From the NCBI RefSeq assembly GCF_029846115.1, contig NZ_JARVZZ010000003.1, positions 12,467 through 76,466 on the forward strand: a stretch of DNA of 64,000 nucleotides. Direction: 5' to 3'. Shown one piece after another: positions 39,612-48,997 of this stretch (positions within the stretch are counted from its first letter, which is position 1; each line of letters opens with the position of its first letter). The notes below the pieces were generated by a model, which saw only the letters and a program-made list of their open reading frames with translations, had not been told where the DNA came from and did not search any database. A program made the position numbers and the translations under genes. Source of the DNA: Serratia marcescens (lineage in GTDB: Bacteria; Pseudomonadota; Gammaproteobacteria; Enterobacterales; Enterobacteriaceae).

Positions 39612-41789
39612 CTAGCGGAAAGTGATTTCGTTTGTGCCGGCGTTTGCCAATGACTGTGCGACTTCTTTTGATACGCGGATAGGTTTTGGTGGTGTCGGTA
39701 ACTGGCGCCAATTGCGTTTGTTCTTACGCAGTGCCTCTCTGGCCGCTTCAAACAGCAACACACCACGTTGAGTCGGTGAATAACTGACGTCGGCACGGTT
39801 ATCCAGGTCGAGTGCCACTGCAGCGACACGTTTGAGTACAGGATCCATCATGCCTACAGGCGCGGTTATATCGAGCGCTAAATCAAGTCGTTGAAGAATA
39901 CCGTCAATCTCTTGTGCAGTGGGGGGCAGTTTACGTTGCAATGACGGATTTAATGCAAATAACTCAGCTTCGGTAGGGGTTTCAACATCAATGAAACGAT
40001 TGATACGCATCGGCAGTGAAGACGCCATTTTCTGATCGTCCGGGATATAAATGGCATTACTCGGTACCAGCGCACTTTTAAAGGAAATCATACCTTCACC
40101 AGGGCTCATGTCCTTCAAATCACCCAGGTCTAACCTATCTTTCTCGCGAATGTAGTTATTGGCTGCATCTTCGTAGTTGGGCGTGATAAATCCGCCTGCC
40201 TGCTCTACCGAACCCAGCTCGGCATAATACCCTTTACCGCCGGTGATCCTGGCCAGCTCGAATGTATCCTTTTCGTCCTGGAGTGTCATAAACCATTTCG
40301 TCAGCAGGTTCGCGTTTACCGTCATGTATTCGCCTTTATGTTCGGCGATAAACCGTTGAATATCCTGGGCAGAGACAATGAGCATGTATCCCAAACTTCG
40401 CATCTGGCTTGCAAGGTTGTCCATGCCTGGGCCAAAGTAGGCACCCAACTCATCCATGGCGATCGGGTAGGGGAACTTGCCACTGTATTTTTTGACGATC
40501 AGCACATCGTTCATCATCCCTTCGAGCTCGCAGCCCAGGTCTCTGGCCATGGTCATGCGGATGGCTGAAATGTACAGTTTACCGATATTGGATGCTTCTC
40601 CCTTAGAGAGCTCCAGTGCGGGTATGGTCGTACAGAGGATGCGATCGTTGTGCAGTACATCTTCGATGTCGATATCACCGGCATCGGTTGAGAAGATGTG
40701 GCCATAGAGGTCGTTAAACATGGTCAGCATCCGGTTAAATTGCTGGATCAGGTACCCGTGTTGGTCATATACCCCTTGTTCCCATTCCGATGGTTTGTTA
40801 ATCAACTCAATGCGGAAACCAGCCAACGTGTTGAAGTAATTCTCCAATGGATTGTATGCCTCACGGTGCCAGCCATCTCGTTTCGCTTCCTGGTAGAGAT
40901 CTGCAAGTTTTCTCAGGGGTAAATATTCCTGGATGACCTTTTGCGAGATTCGGCGTTTTTCCCGTTTGCATTTGTAATAGATGGCATAGACCAAGGCAGA
41001 CAGCATTGATTTTGCCTTGTCCTGCCAACCCTGATCGCCACTGCCGGCGGGGGGTAACATGGACTCCATCAGCTGGATGATAAACGTGGTGTTGGCGGTT
41101 CCGAACAGATTGATGGTGTTTGATGGTTGCCGTTTTTTATCATTGAGCAACAGTTGCAACAGCTTGTCTGTCCCACCGGTCATGAAGTTCAACACGTAGA
41201 AGTCATCTTCGCGACCAAAGCGACGAGCCAGAGACCACATGGCGAAGGCCAGTGTATTCTGGCCCTTACCGTCTGAATAACAGATACCGCGTCCCCAGCA
41301 AATGGAGTTCAGAAAAACCGATAAGAGGGCTTCGGTTTTACCCGAGCCCGTGGTGGCCAATAGCAGCATATGCCGCAAAGCGTCGTCCAACGTCAGCCAG
41401 AGCTCTCGTGCCAAACCTTTACCGCGGGCGTACCCAAGGCACATGACACCGGCAGCCGGCATATATTTGCGGGTGCGTACCACATACCGGAAAAAACCGC
41501 CCAGGCCTTTGCGATACTTGGGCATTTCACGTTCTGTGGTTAGATCCATACCGCCAATGTCTGTTGGCATGCGTAATGGCATACGAAACGGACGATCGGC
41601 AAATAACATGACCAGAAGTAGCAACCCGGGGACGGAAAGCAACAGTGTGGCTGGCATAACGAAACCCGCAATTAAGCCAGCTAGCAGACTGAGTTGAACC
41701 CCCATCGGAGAAAGTAACGCATCATTTATAAAGGTATAGCCTAGCGGCCTGCGCACCCGGCGCGGGTCGACTTCTACAGGGCGTGACAT
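39612..41789 (-). CDS. trbC: TrbC coupling protein (DotL/IcmO-type T4CP ATPase)
   Basis: A 725-residue coupling protein that docks the relaxosome at the transfer channel. Two membrane segments (about residues 30-63) are followed by a VirD4-like ATPase domain: Walker A TTGSGKT at 146-152, Walker B in PIAMDELGAYFG (about 445-456). The C-terminal 120 residues may bind partners such as TrbA and TraT, by analogy with DotL, DotM and DotN of the Legionella coupling complex. ATG 41789 has GAGG six bases upstream; the TTG further upstream is not needed. It lies 37 bp after trbB. Confidence 0.92.
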   Translation of the reverse strand: MSRPVEVDPRRVRRPLGYTFINDALLSPMGVQLSLLAGLIAGFVMPATLLLSVPGLLLLVMLFADRPFRMPLRMPTDIGGMDLTTEREMPKYRKGLGGFFRYVVRTRKYMPAAGVMCLGYARGKGLARELWLTLDDALRHMLLLATTGSGKTEALLSVFLNSICWGRGICYSDGKGQNTLAFAMWSLARRFGREDDFYVLNFMTGGTDKLLQLLLNDKKRQPSNTINLFGTANTTFIIQLMESMLPPAGSGDQGWQDKAKSMLSALVYAIYYKCKREKRRISQKVIQEYLPLRKLADLYQEAKRDGWHREAYNPLENYFNTLAGFRIELINKPSEWEQGVYDQHGYLIQQFNRMLTMFNDLYGHIFSTDAGDIDIEDVLHNDRILCTTIPALELSKGEASNIGKLYISAIRMTMARDLGCELEGMMNDVLIVKKYSGKFPYPIAMDELGAYFGPGMDNLASQMRSLGYMLIVSAQDIQRFIAEHKGEYMTVNANLLTKWFMTLQDEKDTFELARITGGKGYYAELGSVEQAGGFITPNYEDAANNYIREKDRLDLGDLKDMSPGEGMISFKSALVPSNAIYIPDDQKMASSLPMRINRFIDVETPTEAELFALNPSLQRKLPPTAQEIDGILQRLDLALDITAPVGMMDPVLKRVAAVALDLDNRADVSYSPTQRGVLLFEAAREALRKNKRNWRQLPTPPKPIRVSKEVAQSLANAGTNEITFR

Positions 41790-41826
41790 GAGTAACCTCA
41801 ATCAGGGAATAAGCAGAGGGAAGGTG

Positions 41827-42840
41827 TTACTGGGATACTGCTGAATTTAGGAAGGCTTCCAGTGCATCGTCACTTTTCAGGGACTGCAGGGGGATGTAAC
41901 GACCATCATCTGCCAATAAGGACGGGGTGCCAGGGAGGGTGTAGTAATCAAAGGCAACGTCATTTTTGGCGACGGCGGTTTCCCCTGCTTCACATGACGT
42001 TGATTGTGAAGCGGTTTCACCAGGCGCTAAACCAGCGTCTGCGCGGAACAGCGATTTCCATAGTGCCGGCCGCGCCGCTGGTGCCTGGCACAAGATAGGA
42101 CTCACCAGGTTAAGGGTCTGTTGCTTGCCAACGAGGGTTACCGGGAAAACTTCAATATTGTACTTCTCTGATAGGGCTTCTAACGCGGGTTCAATAATCT
42201 GACAGTTGTGGCACAACGGGTCAGCAAATACGTACAGCGTGCGTGCGTGACCAGAGGACAGTGCGATCGTGTATTGGCCACTTTGGGCTGTTTTATGCAA
42301 AATCTCAGCTGTCTTTTGATAGTCGGCGGTTTTCGAGGGCTCGACTGCAGGTTCAGGCTGGCGGCTAATCGGTACCGAATCTACGGACAATCTATCTGCA
42401 GGGGCTGGTTGGAGCTGTCGAGTTGGTGCGGTAGAAACAGGTATCACTGGTGCCTGAACCACGTGCTGTAGGCTCAATGGTACCGGTGGCGTAATGGTAA
42501 CAGAGGCTCCATGGTTCCAGGCGGTGAAGAAGGCTAGGGTAACGGCAGCACCGAGAATGACACTGGCAGCCAGTTTCCCACGTTGAACTTGCTTATCGCG
42601 CTGGCGAAGCACGGCTTTATTTATTGCGCACAGTATTGTCTGGGCATCGTCAGGGGATGTTCCGTGATGGATAATCGCTTGTTTCAGGTCGCGACTATCG
42701 TGGTAGACGTCATTGTCTTTAATATAAAAACGAGGATGTGTACCCAGAGCAAGAATGGCGATTGCCTGGTCATTGCCAGACTTTCGTGAATAAACAGACA
42801 GGGTTTTGCCCTGCAGGGATGCAGTAAAATAAGTATTCAT
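41827..42840 (-). CDS. trbB: TrbB, membrane-anchored DsbC/DsbG-like thioredoxin-fold protein
   Basis: A 337-residue protein. A cytosolic N terminus (to about 88) precedes one membrane helix (about 90-107), a proline-rich linker (about 118-170), and a periplasmic thioredoxin fold with CHNC at 210-213 and a cis-Pro loop in LPGTPSLL (about 308). That matches the TrbB thiol-disulfide isomerases of I-type systems, which help fold Cys-containing Tra proteins. It lies between trbA and trbC, 11 bp after trbA, in one operon. Confidence 0.9.
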   Translation of the reverse strand: MNTYFTASLQGKTLSVYSRKSGNDQAIAILALGTHPRFYIKDNDVYHDSRDLKQAIIHHGTSPDDAQTILCAINKAVLRQRDKQVQRGKLAASVILGAAVTLAFFTAWNHGASVTITPPVPLSLQHVVQAPVIPVSTAPTRQLQPAPADRLSVDSVPISRQPEPAVEPSKTADYQKTAEILHKTAQSGQYTIALSSGHARTLYVFADPLCHNCQIIEPALEALSEKYNIEVFPVTLVGKQQTLNLVSPILCQAPAARPALWKSLFRADAGLAPGETASQSTSCEAGETAVAKNDVAFDYYTLPGTPSLLADDGRYIPLQSLKSDDALEAFLNSAVSQ

Positions 42841-42851
42841 GGTTTTTCCTG

Positions 42852-44162
42852 TTATGACGGGCGTTGTGTTCTGGGGCGTGTGAATGTGCGTGTTTTGACG
42901 GGTTGTTGCTCGGGCGAGGGTGTTGTAGCAATGGTGGCTGTGGGTATAACAGCCTCCTGATTGCGCAAAACTACCACATCTCCCATATCCTCTTCCAAGT
43001 CAGCATCTGGTGCGCTTTCAGTAGGGTCAGTAGCTGTTCTTTCTTCAAGGGTTAACCCAACACCACGCAGGTCAATCTCCAAGCCATGAATTGCCTTGTC
43101 CATTCGACTCGCTGGTATGGGGATCGTAACTCTCAGTCGTTCTGATACTGAACCAATCAGGGTTTCCCACTTAGATACGGCGATAACGCCAGCACCTTCC
43201 ACAAAGACTTTTGGGCGGCCGGTTGAGGTTAAGGCATACCACAATGTGCGATCGAGGCCTTTCAGCCAACGGAAGCGCGGCCCGGGAAGACGTAAATCTC
43301 GGTCATGTAAAGCGTACATAGCGGTTCGGGTGGTGCTGTGCTGGCCAATCCATACCTTGGCCTCTGGTGTATTAATGACGCGTTCGAAATCTTTCGTCGC
43401 CAGACCTAAAATCGGATATCCCTTTTTCCCTTTATCGCGCCGGCTTTTGATGAGGCAAGACCGGTTCAAGCTATCCAGTAGTTTCTCTGCTCCCTTGCGA
43501 TCCTTTAGAAATGCCTGAAGCCCGAAAGCAGCGACTAAGGCACGTTCATGGGGGCTAAAACTGGATGCATCATTGAGTGGGGTACCCAATTGCTGTTCAA
43601 AGACGATGCGAGCTCGTTCATGATCAAGGCGTTCACCGATCACCAACTGGTGTTGCTTGGCAAACTCTTCCGGTGACTGCGCGCTTCGATGCTCTGGAGG
43701 GTCACAGTTCAGCAGTTGCGTTTCTTTATCGCCGTAGCATAGGGCAGGTACAATATTGGGAGAGAACTGCGACATAATTTTAGGTAGGGAATATACGTTA
43801 ATATCTCTTCGCGTTCGGTTACTCGCATGATTGCGGACTGCAATCATGCTCCCTACTACAATCACTGATAATGGCGCTAACAAAATGCCGGCTGTTCTGT
43901 TCATCACATTAATAAACTCGCTCCAGCTGAGGTCGTTAACGCGATTTGCCGCCCAGGCTAATAAGTTCAATCGTTCAGCAACATAACTGTGGGTACGCGG
44001 GAAGTCGCAGAGAGACCAGAGTTGATATATAACCCAGCAACTTCCATACATGATGGGAGGTTGGTATATCCACATTAAAAAGCAAATCATGAAAAAGATC
44101 AGAAAAGCCATGAGGCCGTGTTCCTGACCTCTATGAGGTGGAGCGGCTGTTCTCGCTGTCAT
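42852..44162 (-). CDS. trbA: TrbA, DotM/IcmP-like coupling-complex protein
   Basis: A 436-residue inner-membrane protein. Two N-terminal membrane segments (about 18-47 and 90-108) and a cytosolic domain with ERARIVFEQQLGTPL, AFGLQAFLKDRKGAEKLLD and WYALTSTGRPKVFVEGAG follow the order of DotM/IcmP, the partner of the DotL coupling protein. It is the first gene of a trbA-trbB-trbC operon that begins after a terminator downstream of excA. The C-terminal 60 residues are Thr/Pro-rich and probably disordered. Confidence 0.88.
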   Translation of the reverse strand: MTARTAAPPHRGQEHGLMAFLIFFMICFLMWIYQPPIMYGSCWVIYQLWSLCDFPRTHSYVAERLNLLAWAANRVNDLSWSEFINVMNRTAGILLAPLSVIVVGSMIAVRNHASNRTRRDINVYSLPKIMSQFSPNIVPALCYGDKETQLLNCDPPEHRSAQSPEEFAKQHQLVIGERLDHERARIVFEQQLGTPLNDASSFSPHERALVAAFGLQAFLKDRKGAEKLLDSLNRSCLIKSRRDKGKKGYPILGLATKDFERVINTPEAKVWIGQHSTTRTAMYALHDRDLRLPGPRFRWLKGLDRTLWYALTSTGRPKVFVEGAGVIAVSKWETLIGSVSERLRVTIPIPASRMDKAIHGLEIDLRGVGLTLEERTATDPTESAPDADLEEDMGDVVVLRNQEAVIPTATIATTPSPEQQPVKTRTFTRPRTQRPS

Positions 44163-44248
44163 ATAATTTCCATATGAAAATATTTCCGCAAGGAGGCCGT
44201 GCGGACTATGAGAGTGTAGTTACACCAAAGAGAGTTTTTTTGAACAAA

Positions 44249-44272
44249 GAAAAAGCGCCGGTTAGGGCGCTT
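44249..44272 (-). terminator. Terminator after excA
   Basis: Read on the minus strand: arms AAGCGCC and GGCGCTT, then a U run (44249-44254). It separates the tra operon ending with excA from the trbABC operon. Confidence 0.85.
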
Positions 44273-44290
44273 GAAATGGAGGAGGCAAGA

Positions 44291-44869
44291 TTAATATGCG
44301 AGTGATTTTTTTTGTACGAACTCGCTAAAAGCACTCCCGGCATCTCGCTCTGGTCGATAAGTCGATGAAAGTAAGGTATCAAGATTGTAGCCTAATTCCA
44401 TGCATTTTTTTTCATTATCGACGCCGACCGTAAAATGAGAGAAAAGAACATCATTGAATTTCAATGTGAGAGTATTTCCTCTGCATTCATATCCAGCTAG
44501 GTCAGAAATACTCATGCCTTTATAAATGGATTTGGCAGTTGAAATTAAGAGCATGGTGCCATTTTTTGTATCGACACCAAAATAATTTCCATCGTAGAGA
44601 GATTTGACTTCGTATCCATTAGTTGGAATGAAGTTGTTGCAAAAGTAACCATTTATAATCTGAGATGCTTTTGTATCTGACTTTTTATTTATACGATAAA
44701 ATGAATAAATTAAACCAAACCCAAGAGCAAAGAAAACATAGGGCCACAGAGCATTGGTTCGAGAGTCAGAGACGATGAACAGTACAATGGAGGAAAATAT
44801 CAAATACGCTCCTCCGCAGAGTAAGGAAATTAAAAGTAAGGTTTTTAAAAACACTCTCGTTCTTGTCAT
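44291..44869 (-). CDS. excA: Entry-exclusion protein candidate (ExcA-like)
   Basis: A 192-residue protein with two N-terminal membrane segments (about 8-33 and 42-58) and a cytosolic beta-rich domain. It overlaps traY as ATGA. In IncI1 and IncL/M plasmids the gene at this place, just after traY, is excA, which recognises TraY of an incoming donor and blocks redundant transfer. The assignment rests mostly on position and topology; entry-exclusion proteins vary quickly. Its A+T content is above that of its neighbours, as in the adjoining 3' part of traY, so the pair may have been exchanged together. Confidence 0.7.
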   Translation of the reverse strand: MTRTRVFLKTLLLISLLCGGAYLIFSSIVLFIVSDSRTNALWPYVFFALGFGLIYSFYRINKKSDTKASQIINGYFCNNFIPTNGYEVKSLYDGNYFGVDTKNGTMLLISTAKSIYKGMSISDLAGYECRGNTLTLKFNDVLFSHFTVGVDNEKKCMELGYNLDTLLSSTYRPERDAGSAFSEFVQKKSLAY

Positions 44870-47010
44870 TTTATACCATCTCCATTTTCGCTGTTAGTGC
44901 CCCTATGGTTGAATTTTACACCAGGCGATCTCTGTAGTCCATGTGAAAAGCCAGCAAAGATGCTTTTTGTTGACTCAACCATACCGCCAAGAATGCTAGC
45001 TGCTTCGCGTCCGCCTAACCAAGAGATAATGTAATCTGGCATGCTTACTTGTAAGCTGAAAACACGCGTCACCGTCGTTGTACAAATACGAGCGTAAAGC
45101 ATAAGGATTCCAAGAAGAGAAAATATTCCAGTAATTGAATTAGCTTGAACATTCGCAATTGTTGGGCCAAACATCATGTTTAATAAAGAACCTAAACCTA
45201 CAATCATGATGCTGGCGAATACGAAGCCAAAGACCATTAGCATTGGCCTAACCATAACATCAATTAGAAATATGTAACCATAAGCAGACCTGTGTCCTCG
45301 GTCTGCCTCGGAACCAATGTGAGTTGCTGCCCATAGTGTTCCTCCTGTCGCACCAACTAATACACTAACAAGCCAGTTAGCTGCTGCAGCAAGCCAAAAG
45401 ATAAAAGGAATGAATGGCAAGTAAATTGATAAATTGAATCCGATCCCAAACAGCAAAAAAAGGATAAAATAAACAAATGGAGACAATGCGTCCAAAACGG
45501 CTGCAAGTCCTTCAGTTGCATTCATCGAGAATGCGCCAATTACTTTCCCCCAAAATCCGTTTGTAGAGACTGCCGCTGCCACTTTGGCAACTGTAAACAC
45601 CCCTAAAGTTGCCTCGGCAGTTCCCAGTGTAACGTCCCCAATGAATTTCATTTTTAACAAAGGGTTCATTTGATCACTATCAACACCAAAAGTACCAAGG
45701 TTAGAGGTGGCAATGGTATTTGTTAGCTTTTGCATATATGAACCTGTTATACCAACGAATACTGCTGATGGTTCAGATGCATCAATGGCTTGTTGAGTAT
45801 CTTTAGCTCCTTGTGTCCCCAGTGGGGGTGTATAGGGGGAGTTCTGCAATTGAGCTTTGTAGGCTGTTTTTATATTGGAGTAGTTGTCGCTCGCCCCCAA
45901 ATCACCCAGGCCAGACATACCTGAAATTACAGGTTTTAACTGGACAGCGTCATTGAACTTGTTATTGGCCGTGGCAAACGTTTGGTACCAGGATCCGAGT
46001 GCCAGCCAACCATTTTTTTTCAACTGTGCCGAGAGAACGGAAGCCAGTTCGTCGGATTGCCCTTGTGCTTTCAATGCCTGATTTATTCTGTCTTCATAGG
46101 CTCGTGCCGCTTTCTGGATGTCAGTTTCTGCATCCGGTAATGATCCACTGCCATTCACCTGTTTGTTGGCCAGAGCAGAAACAAATTGTGATGCGTCCTG
46201 TGATAATGTGTTTTGCATCTCGTTCATGGCACTGCGCTGAGCATTGATTATGCTGTCTGTATTCACGGGAACGGGGAATAGCCAGCTGGTCGTCTGGTCT
46301 GCCAGGCTTTCCGGTAGCCGGGCTGAACCACACAAAGCGCTACCGTTACCGATCTCAAAGCCGTCAGGTAGTGACTTGATACTCATCAGTGGAGTACCAC
46401 CCTGGCCATACTGTTGGTACATGTTGCTGAGTTCCGAATTAACCCCATACATGCATAAATTCATTTCGTAAATCGCCCGGGCAGCACTGACTGTCTGTGG
46501 TGCAACGGGTTGTACCACCAGGGAGTAACCCTCTTCCAATAAATCCACAATTCGATCGGTTACTACATTGGCGCTGCCTATCCCCATGATAGAGGCGGCC
46601 CAAAGGAAGATGAGCTGCGCCAAGGACCAACCAGAGACCGTAGGTACCAGGGTTAGGAACCCAGCGGTCGTTGTGACTGGGCCGACCATTGAGCTGCCCT
46701 GGTTGAATATTTTCCCGTGCTGTCCGGCTTGTACCAGATGTTTGACTGTGACCAACAGGAACCAGACGACAGCAATGGCCATGACTATCCCATTAAACAC
46801 AAAGAATAGCTGACCGATCATGCTTGATTCAGTTGATAATGGATTGGTGACAACGTCACCAAATATCATGACCAGAATTTGGCGAGACAGGTCACTCGAC
46901 CGTTTAGCCGCTTGTTCTATTGTGTCAAAACTGACTGCGGTATCGGCCCAGGCACTGGCCGTAAACAGGCACAGCAAAGCGCCGGCCATCAATTTTCGTA
47001 TGGCTTTCAT
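44866..47010 (-). CDS. traY: TraY, DotA-like integral membrane channel protein
   Basis: A 714-residue DotA/TraY protein. A signal peptide (MKAIRKLMAGALLCLFTASAWA) is followed by two membrane helices (about residues 65-130), a large periplasmic region with many Gln/Asn/Ala (about 180-460), and a C-terminal group of five or more helices (about 490-680). I chose ATG 47010 because it gives this signal peptide; the frame extends upstream but over traX. The 3' half is AT-richer than the 5' half. TraY is the donor protein that the recipient's ExcA is thought to recognise. Confidence 0.9.
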   Translation of the reverse strand: MKAIRKLMAGALLCLFTASAWADTAVSFDTIEQAAKRSSDLSRQILVMIFGDVVTNPLSTESSMIGQLFFVFNGIVMAIAVVWFLLVTVKHLVQAGQHGKIFNQGSSMVGPVTTTAGFLTLVPTVSGWSLAQLIFLWAASIMGIGSANVVTDRIVDLLEEGYSLVVQPVAPQTVSAARAIYEMNLCMYGVNSELSNMYQQYGQGGTPLMSIKSLPDGFEIGNGSALCGSARLPESLADQTTSWLFPVPVNTDSIINAQRSAMNEMQNTLSQDASQFVSALANKQVNGSGSLPDAETDIQKAARAYEDRINQALKAQGQSDELASVLSAQLKKNGWLALGSWYQTFATANNKFNDAVQLKPVISGMSGLGDLGASDNYSNIKTAYKAQLQNSPYTPPLGTQGAKDTQQAIDASEPSAVFVGITGSYMQKLTNTIATSNLGTFGVDSDQMNPLLKMKFIGDVTLGTAEATLGVFTVAKVAAAVSTNGFWGKVIGAFSMNATEGLAAVLDALSPFVYFILFLLFGIGFNLSIYLPFIPFIFWLAAAANWLVSVLVGATGGTLWAATHIGSEADRGHRSAYGYIFLIDVMVRPMLMVFGFVFASIMIVGLGSLLNMMFGPTIANVQANSITGIFSLLGILMLYARICTTTVTRVFSLQVSMPDYIISWLGGREAASILGGMVESTKSIFAGFSHGLQRSPGVKFNHRGTNSENGDGIK

Positions 47011-47074
47011 AGGATGCTCGTTTTTGAAGGCAATTGCCTGGCGGGCGCCAGGAAGGAAAGGTGATACCTGCAGA

Positions 47075-47638
47075 TTACTGCCGAAGAGAAAGCGTTGTTT
47101 TAAACCAGTGATTTTCTGCCAAAAAGTCCTTAAATCCACCGCGCTCTTGATGAGATACACGATGTTCCCTGAGTTGCCACAGACGCCAGGAGCAGGTAAG
47201 AGCCTGAACGAAGGGTATTGCGGCTAATGACAGGAGGGATAACACCAAGGCTAACGTTTTGGCCAGTAACAGAGGCGTGTAGATGTTGCTGGCCAGAATG
47301 ACCAGCATGACACTGACGATCAGTAATGCCGGTACCGCCGAAAGTACAAGACAAAGTTGTTTGCGGCGGTGGAAGCGCTTTATCAACATCTCAATCGAAA
47401 TTCCGCTGGCTGCAACGGCGTCGTCAAAGCACAGCACTGGCTCCCTCAGTTTTTTGTCCAATTGGTAGGATGGCGTGAGGTAACGAGCTCGTTTGAGGTG
47501 GTTAATCACCGAAGGGCCGATTTTCGTGGCGGTGTATCGCAGTTCTGAGAGTGGCAAAAAAATGTTGGCGGTGTAATACGCCCCTTTACCTACGCGACGC
47601 CTCCAGTGCGGGGGCGTTTTCTCGTTTTTCTCAGTCAT
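47075..47638 (-). CDS. traX: TraX-like inner-membrane transfer protein
   Basis: A 187-residue protein with two membrane helices (about 98-118 and 124-146) between basic cytosolic ends. The place between traW and traY and the size agree with TraX of IncI1 plasmids, a distant IcmV-type protein. ATG 47638 overlaps the traW stop by eight bases. It is thought to act in the inner membrane with TraY. The name is based mainly on order. Confidence 0.75.
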   Translation of the reverse strand: MTEKNEKTPPHWRRRVGKGAYYTANIFLPLSELRYTATKIGPSVINHLKRARYLTPSYQLDKKLREPVLCFDDAVAASGISIEMLIKRFHRRKQLCLVLSAVPALLIVSVMLVILASNIYTPLLLAKTLALVLSLLSLAAIPFVQALTCSWRLWQLREHRVSHQERGGFKDFLAENHWFKTTLSLRQ

Positions 47639-48857
47639 GACGGGCCGCTCCTGCACTTACTTCACGCATTTTTGCCTGCAGTTGCGGGCGATAGTTTTCT
47701 GTTGCGGAGAGAGACAGCTGCTGGCCTTGCAGAATATTATTCTTCTGCAGCTGCTGCTTTATCCCCAGTAATAACCAGTTCTGCAGTGATTGGATCCGTA
47801 TAGACTCACGCGCTAAATTATCCCCATCCATCGCCTGCAGGTCAGTTTGGTAGTCCGTATTGGCATAGCGTCTGCCTACTTCGAACTGCTCAAACTCACG
47901 TTCGGACATCAGGCCGCTACGTTGTGCTTCCTCCGATGCAGTGCGCCCAAAGTACGCAGCTGCAGACGGGGTCTGCAGCGTTTCTTTCAATACATCACGG
48001 GTCGCGTCATTGGGCTGGCTGGCGGCAACCATGGCTAACATCGGCTCCCGGGCAGCAGAGTTCACAGACTCGTATTGCGTCATGATCCCAACATACTGTT
48101 GACCTGATGTTGTTTTGACTTCACCTTTCCCCAGTTGTTTACCGGCAGTCGCCGGTGCACTGTTGAGGGTATAGGCCATTGCCGCATCGGTTTGCTGTTG
48201 GTTGAAGGTCAAGTCCGGTGCTTTGCCTTCCTGACCCGCACCATCCAACAAGGCTGTTAGTCTCTTGTCCCCACCAGGTAAATCGGAGATGCCTTTGCAT
48301 AAGGCTGTTCCACCGTATGCCGAAAAATCCGTAGCATCACAGTAGTCAGCATGTATTGCGGCCGTTCGGAATTGTGTCTGCTCCGGAGGAGGGGTCGGTG
48401 AGGTAACACCCTGACGAATGGTACTGTTACTGATCCCACTGCCGCTGGCCAAGGCCCCTTGGCGAGCCCGGGCACCGCTTTGCACCTGAGCGGCCATGCC
48501 TGAACCGGATTCGGTACAGATGCTGTCAGGAACGTTGTAGGTACGCCGGGCTTGTTCCAATCGTTCGGTCTGCCGGGCGAATATGTCCTGATCCCGCTGT
48601 GCCTGGGCTGCCTGTTCAATCTGTGCGGCAACTTTGCCACCGTTCTGGTTGATAGCGGCACCGACCTGGTGCTGGGTACCGGCGATCTCTGACAATGTAC
48701 CGTTTATGGTCCCAAGCGCTGGCGCCACCTGCGTTTCGACTGGCAGGCTGCTCATCACTTCAACGGGATAGGCTACTGCTTTGCCTGGCAGATATGCAGC
48801 TAGCACCAGTACGGTCAGCAGGCTAAGTTGACAGGGATGTTGACGAGTCCAAAACAT
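47631..48857 (-). CDS. traW: TraW-like exported transfer protein (IcmX-type)
   Basis: A 408-residue protein with a signal peptide (cleavage near KAVA, residue 29) and a Gln/Ala/Thr-rich periplasmic chain with a helical middle (about residues 50-105) and a Cys pair around SICTES and DYCDATDFSAYGG. Position after traU and before traX agrees with TraW, the IcmX-type protein of I-type systems. ATG 48857 follows GGAG by six bases, and the stop codon of the small upstream gene overlaps this site. TrbB may form its disulfides. Confidence 0.82.
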   Translation of the reverse strand: MFWTRQHPCQLSLLTVLVLAAYLPGKAVAYPVEVMSSLPVETQVAPALGTINGTLSEIAGTQHQVGAAINQNGGKVAAQIEQAAQAQRDQDIFARQTERLEQARRTYNVPDSICTESGSGMAAQVQSGARARQGALASGSGISNSTIRQGVTSPTPPPEQTQFRTAAIHADYCDATDFSAYGGTALCKGISDLPGGDKRLTALLDGAGQEGKAPDLTFNQQQTDAAMAYTLNSAPATAGKQLGKGEVKTTSGQQYVGIMTQYESVNSAAREPMLAMVAASQPNDATRDVLKETLQTPSAAAYFGRTASEEAQRSGLMSEREFEQFEVGRRYANTDYQTDLQAMDGDNLARESIRIQSLQNWLLLGIKQQLQKNNILQGQQLSLSATENYRPQLQAKMREVSAGAARHD

Positions 48858-48859
48858 GA

Positions 48860-48988
48860 CTAGCTCCAAATTTGTAGGGCGACTGAGGCGGCAACGGTCC
48901 AAAACAGCGCGGTGTAAATAATGATATGGGTGATGGGATAGTGAAAAAATGATTGTTTAAAACGAGGCCAAAACGTTGTCACACACAT
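48860..48988 (-). CDS. 42-aa single-span membrane peptide in the tra operon
   Basis: A 42-residue frame (MCVTTFWPRFKQSFFHYPIT, then a hydrophobic span of about 18 residues ending in VALQIWS). It starts at ATG 48988 six bases after AAGGAGAAAAT-type sequence (AGGAG at 48993-48997) and its stop codon overlaps the traW ribosome site, so the spacing on both sides is what a real coupled gene would show. It sits where IncI1 has traV, but is far shorter. A channel or assembly microprotein is likely. Confidence 0.7.
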   Translation of the reverse strand: MCVTTFWPRFKQSFFHYPITHIIIYTALFWTVAASVALQIWS

Positions 48989-48997
48989 ATTTTCTCC

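Noticed and set aside
39602..39829. N-terminal extension of the nuclease frame
   Set aside because: It lies inside trbC; the signal peptide starts at ATG 39601.
47011..47160. N-terminal extension of the traY frame
   Set aside because: It overlaps traX; ATG 47010 gives a normal signal peptide.
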